14,239 bases of DNA from Chitinispirillales bacterium (GTDB lineage: Bacteria > Fibrobacterota > Chitinivibrionia > Chitinivibrionales > Chitinispirillaceae), in NCBI GenBank assembly GCA_031254445.1, contig JAIRUL010000019.1, forward strand, positions 1 to 14,239, read 5' to 3'. The notes beneath the pieces were generated by a model, which worked only from the letters and a program-made list of their open reading frames with translations, made no database searches and was not told the DNA's origin. The position numbers and the translations under genes are program-made. This document shows positions 1 to 7,241 of the stretch, in pieces. The stretch's first letter is position 1. Each line of letters opens with the position of its first letter.

Positions 1-94
1 TTAAACCTAACCTCGCGGCTTCGGCTCCAAGGGCTCGGTACCGGCTGCTCGCTACGCTTTGCCGGACGCGGAGTTGCACCGCGCTATGTTAATC
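1..94. other. GC-rich noncoding left edge
   Basis: No convincing reading frame is seen in the first 94 bases. The plus strand contains the palindrome CGGTACCG and several short near-repeats of the type CGGCTTCGGCT / GGCTCGG / CCGGCTGC, so the transcript could fold strongly. It lies downstream of the leftward FISUMP gene. The composition suggests an intergenic repeat element or a structured 3' flank, but one copy cannot prove a repeat family. Confidence 0.25.
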
Positions 95-109
95 GCGCCG
101 AACCGGCGC
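95..109 (-). terminator. GC hairpin just after the FISUMP gene, weak terminator candidate
   Basis: GCGCCG and CGGCGC form a perfect 6-bp stem around a 3-base loop (AAC on the plus strand, GTT on the minus strand). It begins 2-3 bases past the stop codon of the leftward FISUMP gene. On the minus strand it is followed by GATTAAC rather than a T run, so it is at best a partial intrinsic terminator or an mRNA 3'-end stabilising hairpin. Confidence 0.35.
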
Positions 110-111
110 AC

Positions 112-762
112 TCAGTCCTGGGCTACGCACCGCACCGAGATGCCGCCGCTCTTGCCGCCGTTGTCCTCGACCACGCCGTCGTCGTCGTAGTCCATGCTCC
201 GGAAGTAAGCGCTGCCAGCACCGTACTCCGTCGCGCTCCACCAGAGGCCGTAGATGCCGGCATTGCAGAAGCTGACATCGGAGAAGCGGTAGCCGCCGGG
301 CAAAGCCGAAAACCCGAACTCATCCGTGCCGTTGTCTTTACCCTCCCAACCGCTTTTTGATTTAAGCTTCTTACCAGCAAAATCATCGTAAACGAACGTT
401 ACCTCGTCATCCTCTACCTCAGTTTTCCTTACCCCGCCAACAGCAGCCATAAGCCTATTCCACCCCGCCGTATCCGGCAAACGCCACCCGCCCGGGCAAG
501 CCTTAACCGCCGTTCCCCAATCGTACAACCTGCCGTATTTTTTGCAGTTCGATTCATCGTTATTATAACACAAGGAGTTCCCGGTTTTGTAGTTTAGGTT
601 CTCCGCCATCCACGTCTGTTTTCCAATCTTTACGGTACGATATTTTTTACCGTCTCTGGCATCGGTAAAGCTGCCGCCATCCGCAGCCCAAGCCACTGCA
701 GGCAACGAAACCGAAACCGCAAAAACAATGCTAGCCCGAAACAACGCTCTTTTGATGCGCAC
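112..762 (-). CDS. Secreted FISUMP-domain protein (Fibrobacter major paralogous domain)
   Basis: 216 residues, exported, function unknown. Residues 1-26 form a signal peptide (basic start MRIKR, hydrophobic stretch, then AWA before the likely cleavage site). The rest is one FISUMP domain. It opens with FTDARDGKKYRTVKIGKQTW (32-51) and ENLNY (54-58), then LYDW (79-82), CPGGWRLP (89-96), a W..L pair at 101-104, FGFSALPGGYR (149-159), GLWWSATE (172-179) and a final SVRC (209-212). Five cysteines remain in the mature part (65, 73, 89, 166, 212), so disulfides are possible. The start is GTG, preceded by AGAGGA at 4-bp spacing; no better ATG lies upstream. An acidic run DYDDDGVVED (191-200) resembles a metal-binding loop, but this is unproven. 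These domains are numerous in Fibrobacter and are usually surface or lipoprotein modules; no enzymatic role is established. The gene stands alone with its own upstream region. Confidence 0.9.
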   Translation of the reverse strand: MRIKRALFRASIVFAVSVSLPAVAWAADGGSFTDARDGKKYRTVKIGKQTWMAENLNYKTGNSLCYNNDESNCKKYGRLYDWGTAVKACPGGWRLPDTAGWNRLMAAVGGVRKTEVEDDEVTFVYDDFAGKKLKSKSGWEGKDNGTDEFGFSALPGGYRFSDVSFCNAGIYGLWWSATEYGAGSAYFRSMDYDDDGVVEDNGGKSGGISVRCVAQD

Positions 763-813
763 AGAATCCTCTTTTAATATAGGTTAAAATGCTTCATTGT
801 TGGCATTATGAAT

Positions 814-839
814 TGCAAATTCGTTGCAAACACTGCAAA
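814..839. repeat. Three direct TGCAAA repeats
   Basis: TGCAAA occurs at 814-819, 825-830 and 834-839 on the plus strand (starts 11 and 9 bp apart, about one helical turn). The first copy is inside the palindrome GAATTGCAAATTC. The cluster lies 50-75 bp upstream of the FISUMP start, so it could be a regulator-binding array. That role is inferred from position only. Confidence 0.35.
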
Positions 840-872
840 CGCCGTCAACATCATTATTCCTACTTTCGCGCC

Positions 873-898
873 ATATGGTTGGCATTCGAGAACCATAT
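873..898. repeat. Perfect 8-bp inverted repeat ATATGGTT / AACCATAT
   Basis: ATATGGTT (873-880) and AACCATAT (891-898) are exact inverse complements around a 10-base spacer, about 110 bp upstream of the FISUMP start and 90 bp past the end of gmd. There is no T tract, so an operator or mRNA hairpin is more likely than a terminator. Confidence 0.5.
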
Positions 899-987
899 CC
901 ATATCAAGAAATACGCTAATTGTTTTTGATATGTATTGACGCGCATCGGAAATGCACTGCTTTTAACCTCGCCGGATAACACCATCT

Positions 988-2073
988 TTACTCATAATAG
1001 TTTTTGACCGCATAGCCGCCGTTTTTCAAATGCAACTCCCTTTCGGCCAATTTAACATCGTGCGCGACCATCATTTTGACTAGTTCAGGGAGCTGCACTT
1101 TGGGCTTCCAGCCAAGTTTGGAAAAAGCCTTTGAAGGGTCTCCGATTAAGATATCGACTTCCGCAGGGCGGAAATAGCGCGGGTCTATTTCGACAAGGGT
1201 TCTGCCCGTATCGCCGTCAACCCCTTTTTCATTGACCCCCTCGCCTTGCCAATTTATTTTGATGCCCGCCTCGGAAAAAGCCATAGTAATAAAATCTCGG
1301 ACGGTGGTGGTTACGCCGGTAGCCATAACATAGTCGTCCGCTTCTTCCTCTTGGAGCATAAGCCACATAAGTTCGACATAGTCGCCCGCAAAGCCCCAAT
1401 CGCGTTTCGCGCCTATGTTCCCCATATAGAGTTTATCTTGCAAGCCGTATTTAATCCACGCGACGGCGCGGGTGACTTTCCGGGTTACAAAGGTCTCCCC
1501 TCGGATTGGGCTTTCGTGATTAAAGAGGATGCCGTTGCACGCGTACATCCCATAAGATTCACGGTAATTGACAACGATCCAGTAGGCGTAGAGTTTTGCC
1601 GCCGCGTAGGGGCTCCGAGGATAGAAAGGGGTCGTCTCTTTTTGGGGAATCTCCCGCGCTTTGCCAAACAGTTCGCTGGTAGAAGCCTGATAAAAGCGCA
1701 CCTTTTTTTCCATCCCGAGAATCCGTATAGCTTCCAGCAGCCGTAAAGCTCCTACGCCGTCCGTATCGGCGGTATATTCGGGGACTTCAAACGATACCTG
1801 CACATGGCTTTGCGCGCCGAGGTTGTAAATTTCATCGGGTTGCACCTGTTGTATAATGCGCACAAGATTGGAGGTGTCGGTAAGGTCGCCGTAATGGAGG
1901 GTAAATTTTCTGCCTTTCTCGTGGGGGTCCTGGTAGAGATGGTCAACGCGCTCCGTATTAAAGCTGGACGAGCGGCGTTTTATGCCGTGGACGGCATAGC
2001 CTTTCTTGAGTAAAAATTCCGACAGGTAAGCGCCGTCCTGGCCGGTAACGCCTGAAATTAGGGCGGTTTTCAT
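988..2073 (-). CDS. gmd: GDP-mannose 4,6-dehydratase
   Basis: Converts GDP-D-mannose to GDP-4-keto-6-deoxy-D-mannose with bound NADP(H), the first step towards GDP-fucose, GDP-rhamnose and related sugars for surface polysaccharides; cytoplasmic. The 361 residues match the usual family length and the enzyme appears complete. It is an extended short-chain dehydrogenase: Rossmann motif GVTGQDG at 8-14, [15 protein letters not shown] at 33-47, GDLTD at 62-66, NLGAQSHV at 84-91, catalytic STSE at 131-134 (Thr132, Glu134), and YAAAK at 156-160 (Tyr156, Lys160). NHESP (185-189) and [10 protein letters not shown] (224-233) are further family motifs. The ATG is preceded by AAGAGGA at about 9 bp. The cotransporter gene ends 67 bp upstream on the same strand, with no terminator visible between them, so co-transcription is possible although the functions are unrelated. 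No GDP-fucose synthase (fcl/wcaG) gene is present nearby, so the end product cannot be told. Confidence 0.97.
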   Translation of the reverse strand: MKTALISGVTGQDGAYLSEFLLKKGYAVHGIKRRSSSFNTERVDHLYQDPHEKGRKFTLHYGDLTDTSNLVRIIQQVQPDEIYNLGAQSHVQVSFEVPEYTADTDGVGALRLLEAIRILGMEKKVRFYQASTSELFGKAREIPQKETTPFYPRSPYAAAKLYAYWIVVNYRESYGMYACNGILFNHESPIRGETFVTRKVTRAVAWIKYGLQDKLYMGNIGAKRDWGFAGDYVELMWLMLQEEEADDYVMATGVTTTVRDFITMAFSEAGIKINWQGEGVNEKGVDGDTGRTLVEIDPRYFRPAEVDILIGDPSKAFSKLGWKPKVQLPELVKMMVAHDVKLAERELHLKNGGYAVKNYYE

Positions 2074-2140
2074 GGGTTCGCGTCCTCTTTTTAGCCATTT
2101 AAAAGTGTGATCTAATTTTACGCCTTTATAGCCTTCGCGA

Positions 2141-4444
2141 TCATGACAGCAAATCCGCCTCGCCCGTAGACTGTATCATAATCGTGGTCGGCATCCCCTG
2201 CAAGAGCGCGGTGTACGCCTCCTGAAACTTCAACGGATCCGTATTGTCGTCGGCGCTGAAGCCTAAGAATACCACCGTTGACAAATCCGAATAGCGCCTC
2301 AGCAGGTTCGGGAAGCTGTCGTCCGACAGTATCGGCTCTATCTCGACATCCATCCGCGCCGCCTCAATCAGGTCTTTCAGCTCTACGCTCGCTTTCTCCC
2401 GTTCTTCCGGCGTATAGGTTACGCGCAATATCCTTATCGTCGCGTCCGACCACTCGGCATTGAGGGAGATTAGGTGGGCGAGGATAACCATGAGCGAGCC
2501 GTTGCGCATTCCGCGCCACCAGATGTCTATCCGGCGGTGGCGGCGGACTCTCGGGTCGGGGTTGGGGAGGTCGCGGCCGTAGATGAGGCCAATGCTCATG
2601 TTTAGCTTCGCGGCGGTCAAGATGCCCGTCATAAACGGCTCGGCGCGCGCGGGGTCGCTCTGCCAGCCGAAGATGGCTAAGTTCGGCTTTATGGGGCCTA
2701 TCGAGTTCGCTTGCAAGAAGTGGCTCATGCCGGTGTCGTAGTCGGGCGTTACCAAGACCTCAGGGAAAGCCCTGATGTTATTTTGGGCTAAGAAGCCGTT
2801 TAAGGCATCGACCATAGAGGCGCGCGCGTCGGCCATTTCGTTGAAGTCGCCTTTTATCATCGCGGCGATAGTGAGGATGCCGCGGCCGCTGGAGAGCCAG
2901 TCGGCGTACTTCACCAGAGGGAGCCTGCTGTTCGGGTCGCCGGCGAAAGCCACCACGGTGGGGCGCCAGTTTTTGGAGTGCACGGGCAAAGACGAGAGCG
3001 TGAGGAGGTTGTCCCTCGTCCGCGAGTATATGAAACCCCGGCGCGCGTCGCCGAAAGAGGCGGACATGACGTACTTGCGGACATAGAAGAAGACCGCGGC
3101 GAAAAACGCGCCGGCAAGGATAGCGGCGGTGAAGTTGATGAGCAGCGTGACGGCGAAGCACGCGCCGGCCCCGACGAGCGCGCCGAACCAGTGGAAGAGC
3201 TTGAAGCGCGGGCGGAACGACGGGTTGCGGCTATACGACTCCACGAAAGCGGCGAGGTTGATTATCCCATAGGTCCACAGGAAAAACATGGAGACGACGG
3301 CGGCCATCATGTTGAGGGAACCGCCGCCGCTGCCGCCGCGGCAGGCGAAGTACATGACGGCGGAACCGATGATTATGGTAAAAAGGAGCGCGCGGCGCGG
3401 CTCGCCCTGCGGCGTGACCTTCGCGAAGACGTTTACGGGCTTGAGCAGCTTATCTTGCGCAAGCGACTGCAGCACGCGCGGCGCGCCGAGGATGGTCCCG
3501 AGCGCGTTGGAGAGCGTGGTGGCAAGGACGCCCATCACCACGAGGACGCTTGTGAAGTAGGGCCAGAGGTCTACAAGGCTCTCGTACGGCTTTTCGATAA
3601 GGTCGGCGCGCGAGGTAGCGCCGCCGCACAAGACTATCTGCACGGCGTAGACGGCAAGCCCGGCGAGGATGGCTAAAAGCGTGCCGGAGGGGATCGCGCG
3701 CGCGGGGTTCTTCAGGTCGCCGGACATGTTGACCCCCGACAAGATGCCTGTGACGGCGGGGAAGTAAATGGCGAAGAGCACCCAGAACGTGTATTTGGAG
3801 TCCCCCGAGGGCCCCAAGTTTTCGAAAAATACCTGCGGGTCGAATTTAATCGCCGCGCCTATCGTGAACGCCGCTATGGAGAGGGCGAGTATCACCATCA
3901 CTAGGAACTGCGCCTTGAGCACAACCGCCGCGCCGCGGAGCGACAAAATGGCGGTGAAGGCGAAGACGGCGTAGGCTATAAGATCGTAGTAGGGGTCGAG
4001 CCACGGGAACGTGAGCACCGTCGCCTCGGCGAAACCGATGAGGTAGAAAGGGATGGAGAGCGACAGCGACAGGAATATGGTAAGCGCGATGGCTCCGCCG
4101 AACTCCGGCCCGAGCGAGCGGGAGATGAGGTAGTAGACCCCCCCGCCCTTGACCTCGGTGTTGGTGGCGATGGCGGAGATGGATAGCCCCGTGAGGAATG
4201 TGATAAGCTTCGCGATGACCAGTATAACAAGCGCGTAGACGATGCCGGCGTGCCCGACAACGAAGTTGGCGCGCAAAAATATGACGAGCCCGACAATGGT
4301 AAGGATGGTGGGCAGGAAGACGCCGCTGAACGCAGAGAATTTCTTCATCTCCGGCGGCGGCGCGGAACCGTCGCCCCCGCCGCTTGAGGGCGGGGGGGCG
4401 GCGTCGGGCGCGGGGCCGGCTATGAGCGGTTTAGCGGTTTCCAT
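2141..4444 (-). CDS. SLC12-type cation-chloride cotransporter family permease
   Basis: An inner-membrane transporter of the APC superfamily, related to eukaryotic Na-K-Cl and K-Cl cotransporters; the bacterial substrate is not established. 767 residues from the ATG at 4444; a GTG two codons upstream (4450) is possible, but AGGG lies 5 bp before the ATG and would touch the GTG, so the ATG is preferred. The N-terminal 32 residues are rich in Pro, Gly and Ala and probably cytoplasmic. About twelve hydrophobic segments follow between about 40 and 460. Family-typical pieces are [17 protein letters not shown] (52-68) and [20 protein letters not shown] (98-117). From about 460 to the end lies a soluble domain like the SLC12 C-terminus, with [13 protein letters not shown] near 489 and GRGILT soon after. 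The gene is strongly GC-rich. AT-rich palindromes sit upstream and gmd downstream. An amino-acid permease is the alternative, but the large C-terminal domain argues for SLC12. Confidence 0.9.
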   Translation of the reverse strand: METAKPLIAGPAPDAAPPPSSGGGDGSAPPPEMKKFSAFSGVFLPTILTIVGLVIFLRANFVVGHAGIVYALVILVIAKLITFLTGLSISAIATNTEVKGGGVYYLISRSLGPEFGGAIALTIFLSLSLSIPFYLIGFAEATVLTFPWLDPYYDLIAYAVFAFTAILSLRGAAVVLKAQFLVMVILALSIAAFTIGAAIKFDPQVFFENLGPSGDSKYTFWVLFAIYFPAVTGILSGVNMSGDLKNPARAIPSGTLLAILAGLAVYAVQIVLCGGATSRADLIEKPYESLVDLWPYFTSVLVVMGVLATTLSNALGTILGAPRVLQSLAQDKLLKPVNVFAKVTPQGEPRRALLFTIIIGSAVMYFACRGGSGGGSLNMMAAVVSMFFLWTYGIINLAAFVESYSRNPSFRPRFKLFHWFGALVGAGACFAVTLLINFTAAILAGAFFAAVFFYVRKYVMSASFGDARRGFIYSRTRDNLLTLSSLPVHSKNWRPTVVAFAGDPNSRLPLVKYADWLSSGRGILTIAAMIKGDFNEMADARASMVDALNGFLAQNNIRAFPEVLVTPDYDTGMSHFLQANSIGPIKPNLAIFGWQSDPARAEPFMTGILTAAKLNMSIGLIYGRDLPNPDPRVRRHRRIDIWWRGMRNGSLMVILAHLISLNAEWSDATIRILRVTYTPEEREKASVELKDLIEAARMDVEIEPILSDDSFPNLLRRYSDLSTVVFLGFSADDNTDPLKFQEAYTALLQGMPTTIMIQSTGEADLLS

Positions 4445-4452
4445 GCTCACCC

Positions 4453-4520
4453 TAATATTTGGATATGGACGGCGTCGGCCGGTACGGTTCTAAATATTTA
4501 TGGTACAAATATAATATTTG
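4453..4520 (-). promoter_or_regulatory. AT-rich palindrome cluster upstream of the cotransporter gene
   Basis: CAAATAT-A-ATATTTG (4506-4520) is a perfect 15-bp palindrome. TAAATATTTA (4491-4500) is a second palindrome, and the half-site TAATATTTG recurs at 4453-4461, just before the ribosome-binding site. The surroundings are very GC-rich, so these AT islands stand out. They may contain the leftward -10 region (TATATT on the minus strand) and operator sites for a dimeric regulator. No confident -35 is seen. Confidence 0.4.
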
Positions 4521-4570
4521 GGGCGGCCCGGGGCGGCTTTTATCTTTTTGAAGATTTTGCTATTTTACTA

Positions 4571-4599
4571 TTGACACCGGCGCGGGCATTATGTATTTT
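4571..4599 (+). promoter_or_regulatory. Sigma70-like promoter of the tRNA-Val gene
   Basis: TTGACA (4571-4576), a 17-bp spacer and TATTTT (4594-4599) form a near-consensus promoter reading rightward. Transcription would start near 4606, leaving a leader of about 48 bases before the tRNA. Nothing else lies between the promoter and the tRNA. Confidence 0.65.
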
Positions 4600-4624
4600 G
4601 GGATTTTGAGGCATAGACGGCACG

Positions 4625-4653
4625 ATCCCCGAGGCTTTCGCCTTAGGGGGGAT
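4625..4653 (+). other. Stable hairpin in the tRNA leader
   Basis: ATCCCC-GAGGC-TTTC-GCCTT followed by a run of six G and AT folds into a two-part stem with a TTTC loop. It ends one base before the first base of the tRNA acceptor stem. It would sit in the 5' leader removed by RNase P. On the minus strand it could slow transcription, but it has no T run. Confidence 0.45.
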
Positions 4654-4654
4654 T

Positions 4655-4728
4655 GGGCGCATGGCTCAGTTGGTTAGAGCGCCGCGTTCACATCGCGGAG
4701 ACCGCTGGTTCGAGTCCAGCTGCGCCCA
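4655..4728 (+). tRNA. tRNA-Val (anticodon CAC)
   Basis: The 74 bases fold as a complete cloverleaf. The acceptor stem pairs GGGCGCA with TGCGCCC. The D arm carries GCTC...GAGC. The anticodon stem pairs CCGCG with CGCGG around loop TTCACAT, giving anticodon CAC at 4689-4691 (reads the valine codon GUG). The T arm is GCTGG-TTCGAGT-CCAGC, and the discriminator base is A (4728). The 3' CCA is not encoded (TT follows), so it must be added after transcription. A strong promoter lies upstream. The AraC-type gene downstream on the same strand, 130 bp away, may receive read-through. Confidence 0.97.
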
Positions 4729-4858
4729 TTATTTAATTCAATTCTTAATGCCCGGCGCTCAATGGCCACGCGGCTGGTTTTGCATTTTGAGCATCGGGGA
4801 TTGGGGATTGGGCGTACAAAACGCATCCGAGGTAACCAAGTTGAGGATTGGCTTTGAC

Positions 4859-6325
4859 ATGAACTCTCTCAAAATAAAACCGGCCGCCCTGCGCATGTTA
4901 GCGTTTGCCGCCGTCGCCGCTTTTATTGCCGGCGGCGACGCGAACGCCCAATCAAACTGCATAACGTTCGAATCGCCGCTCGCGGGTTCCGTGCTCTCCG
5001 AACCGAGCTGCACTATATCCTTAAACGTAGACTGCCGCAACGTCACTAAAATCGACCTGCAAGCGCGCTACATACCGGAACACAGCGACAGCGCGGTGAT
5101 CGTCTCGCTCAGCACCATCTCGCGGCCGCCCTACAAACTCATTTGGAACACGCACAACCTGCCGAACCAGCTCTTCACCGGCATCGGCATATTGGCCGAG
5201 GCCTCCATAACCGGCGAAGCGCCGCAGATCGCGCGGCAGGAGGGGATATTCCTCACGCACAACAAGGTTCCGCGCTCCTCCATCGCCATCCCCTACTCGC
5301 CCGGCGGCCAAAATACCGGCGGCGACGCCTACGCGCGGCAATTTGTGATGGACGACGCGCAGCAGTCCGCCATAGGGCTCGTCGTTTGGAACGAAAAAGA
5401 GCTCATCTTCCAAGTCTCCGTCAAAGACCCAAGCTTCTACAGCAACCAGCCCGGCAGGAGCATAGCCGACGCCGGCCTAGAGGTAATGATCGACCAAGAC
5501 CGCAAACGCTCCCCCTACCCCACCGACAATACGCTCATATTCGTCGTGCCTCTCTCCGGCACCCCGTACGCCATAAACTACCGCGCGGAGATCGCAGACG
5601 GGGCGTTCAAGCTCGTCCCGCAGCCGACGCGCGTGCACTACGCGCACAGCGTCGGAATCAGCGAATTCAAAGGGTACAACGTCCGCTTCTCCGTGCCGAA
5701 AGAGGCTTTCGGGAAAGCCATACCGGATACATTCGGCTGCAACCTTGCCATCCGGACGCTAGACGCGAACGGCAAGGTGCATAAAATATCCCTATCGGGC
5801 GACAACGTCTACGAGATGTACAGCCCGTTCGTCTGGTCCGAATACCACAAGCTCTCAAAACCGCTATTCATGAACAGCGCGCTCCAGTGGATCGTCTTCT
5901 CCGCCGCCGGCTTCCTCCTAGCCCTCGGCGTATACGCGCTGATCTCCAAACTGCGCAAACCGCAGCTCATCTCAAGCTTCGAACGCTCGGAGGAAGACAA
6001 GGTCATATTCGAGCGCGTAAACGCCATCATCGAGCAAGAGCTCATAAAAAGAGACTTAGCCATAGACTACGTAGCCAATAGGAGCGGGATGGACCCGCAA
6101 TCGGTAAATAACCTGATAAAACGGAACACGGGCTTCACTTTCATAAATTACTTGCAGCTCTGCCGCACCGAGGTCGCGAAAGAGCGGCTCCGGTCGTCGC
6201 GATCCAGCGAAAAATCGATTGCGGATTTGTGCGGGTTTGAGAGCGCTATGGAGATGGAAAGGTGCTTCGCGAAATTCCACCGCACTACGCCTTACAAGTT
6301 TAGGACGCAACAACAAGTGGCTTGA
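4859..6325 (+). CDS. Membrane-spanning AraC-type regulator with periplasmic CBM9-like sensor
   Basis: Predicted one-component sensor linking the periplasm to DNA. From the ATG at 4859 it has 488 residues. The signal peptide spans 1-30 (AANAQ-like end: A28, A30 before Q31). Residues 33-138 form a beta-rich Ig-like region with Cys pairs (CITFESP, VDCRNV). Residues 142-335 resemble a family 9 carbohydrate-binding module: DDAQQSAIGLVVWNEKELIF, then DAGLEVMIDQDRKR, and FVWSEYHKL at the end. One transmembrane helix lies at about 342-363, followed by a basic KLRK stop-transfer. The cytoplasmic part (385-485) is an AraC/XylS double helix-turn-helix: SVNNLIKRNTGFTFINYLQL, SIADLCGFESAMEMERCF, TPYKFR. 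The reading frame stays open back to 4661, but that start lies inside the tRNA and is rejected. GAGGA precedes the chosen ATG at about 11 bp. The ligand is probably a glycan (inference); no target genes can be named. Confidence 0.85.
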   Translation: MNSLKIKPAALRMLAFAAVAAFIAGGDANAQSNCITFESPLAGSVLSEPSCTISLNVDCRNVTKIDLQARYIPEHSDSAVIVSLSTISRPPYKLIWNTHNLPNQLFTGIGILAEASITGEAPQIARQEGIFLTHNKVPRSSIAIPYSPGGQNTGGDAYARQFVMDDAQQSAIGLVVWNEKELIFQVSVKDPSFYSNQPGRSIADAGLEVMIDQDRKRSPYPTDNTLIFVVPLSGTPYAINYRAEIADGAFKLVPQPTRVHYAHSVGISEFKGYNVRFSVPKEAFGKAIPDTFGCNLAIRTLDANGKVHKISLSGDNVYEMYSPFVWSEYHKLSKPLFMNSALQWIVFSAAGFLLALGVYALISKLRKPQLISSFERSEEDKVIFERVNAIIEQELIKRDLAIDYVANRSGMDPQSVNNLIKRNTGFTFINYLQLCRTEVAKERLRSSRSSEKSIADLCGFESAMEMERCFAKFHRTTPYKFRTQQQVA

Positions 6326-6340
6326 TCTTTTTTAACATAT

Positions 6341-6355
6341 GCGCCCGCGGGGCGC
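6341..6355. terminator. GC hairpin between convergent genes
   Basis: GCGCCC-GCG-GGGCGC is a perfect 6-bp stem between the stop of the AraC-type gene (6325) and the stop of the leftward lipoprotein gene (6369). It could serve both convergent transcripts. Neither strand has a T run directly after the stem: plus continues GAAAACC, minus ATATGTT. Efficiency is therefore uncertain. Confidence 0.45.
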
Positions 6356-6368
6356 GAAAACCGGTAAA

Positions 6369-7241
6369 TCAATACCAGTAATGCCCATTGTTAGTAAATA
6401 TTACCGTGTTGTCAATATACGTATACATTACCCTCATTCCAAAATACATCAGCTCATCAATCATTTTTTGGGACGGATGGCCGTAGGAATTTTGTCTAGC
6501 GCAGGATATGATTGCCGTCTCGGCGGAGGTGTAGGCGAAGAATAGCTTGTTTACCGAACCGGCGCTGCCGTGGTGGGGGGCGGACAGGATTTGGGCTTGT
6601 AGGTCGTGGGCGCTGTGGGCGGCTATTTCCGCCATAGCGGTGGAATCTATGTCGGAGGTCACTAAGGCGCGGGCGTGGCCGCGGCGGATTGAGAATACTA
6701 AGCTGTAGCGGTTGCGCAGGCGGCCGTCTAACGGGAGATCGGGGGCAATGCCGGGCGGCGGCCACAGGCAGACTATTTCTACGGAATTCAGCGCGCGCAG
6801 CGTGTCGCCGCGGACGCAGAAACGGAAGTTTACGCGGTCGGACCAAACCCCGGCGCCGGCCCTTATCTTGGCTGTGTCCTCGTAGGGCGAGATCAACAGC
6901 GCGCCGCTCCAATCTACTTGGCTGTCAAGGAATTGGAGCGCGCCGTAATGATCTTCGTCGGAATGCGAGATCGCCATCAGCTCAACGCGCGGGCTGCCGA
7001 GGGCGGCGTAGGCGGCGCGCCATGCGGGATACTGGTTCGCCGGGCCGACGTCCCAAACGACGGCGCGCTTGTTTATAACGCCGAACTGGGCTAGGCCCTG
7101 ACCCACGTCGGCCACGCAAAACCTAAAATCCCCGTTTGCGCCGCTGTCGCCAGTAGGATTATTGCAATTGACAAACAGCGCCAAACAACACAATAGGAAC
7201 GCGCTAAAACGCATAGCTTGACGACCCCTTGATATAGACAT
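6369..7241 (-). CDS. ComEC-type metallo-beta-lactamase-fold lipoprotein
   Basis: A stand-alone version of the C-terminal metallo-beta-lactamase domain of the DNA-uptake channel ComEC/Rec2, without the channel. 290 residues from the ATG at 7241. Motifs: ADVGQGLA (44-51), metal-binding SHSDEDH (92-98; His93, Asp95, Asp97, His98), RNRYSLVF (176-183), LVTSDID (193-199), APHHGS (221-226) and NSYGHPS (251-257). These match the ComEC set LDVGQGDA, SHxDxDHxGG, PHHGS, YGHP. The N-terminus is a short hydrophobic signal ending in LFVNC, so a lipoprotein anchored at Cys26 is likely; Asn at -1 is unusual for a lipobox. AAGGAG lies 6 bp before this ATG. An ATG at 7214 (281 residues, AAGGGG at 10 bp) is a serious alternative; the one at 7247 abuts the RBS and is unlikely. 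The start overlaps the end of the barrel gene, implying translational coupling. A nuclease or phosphodiesterase role is inference. Confidence 0.87.
   Translation of the reverse strand: MSISRGRQAMRFSAFLLCCLALFVNCNNPTGDSGANGDFRFCVADVGQGLAQFGVINKRAVVWDVGPANQYPAWRAAYAALGSPRVELMAISHSDEDHYGALQFLDSQVDWSGALLISPYEDTAKIRAGAGVWSDRVNFRFCVRGDTLRALNSVEIVCLWPPPGIAPDLPLDGRLRNRYSLVFSIRRGHARALVTSDIDSTAMAEIAAHSAHDLQAQILSAPHHGSAGSVNKLFFAYTSAETAIISCARQNSYGHPSQKMIDELMYFGMRVMYTYIDNTVIFTNNGHYWY

Larger units (their letters stand above)
763..987. promoter_or_regulatory. AT-rich region upstream of the FISUMP gene
   Basis: This 225-bp noncoding stretch separates the FISUMP start from the stop of gmd. It must hold the leftward FISUMP promoter, but I cannot fix it: a TTGACG on the minus strand lacks a good -10 at the right distance, and TATATT near the RBS lacks a -35. 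It contains a triple TGCAAA repeat and a perfect 8-bp inverted repeat, listed separately, and the short palindrome GAATTGCAAATTC at 810-822. No terminator with a T run follows gmd. Confidence 0.4.

Noticed and set aside
2978..3676. 232-codon plus-strand frame antisense to the cotransporter
   Set aside because: Low-complexity Glu/Arg/Ala composition produced by the GC-rich codon bias of the real gene; no domain or RBS.
4803..4814. G-quadruplex in the regulator leader
   Set aside because: The GGGGATT repeats give only three clean G tracts, so a stable intramolecular quadruplex is not supported.
4661..4858. N-terminal extension of the AraC-type regulator starting inside the tRNA
   Set aside because: The frame is open, but the start codon is within the tRNA D-arm side and the extension would bury a clear signal peptide that begins at 4859.
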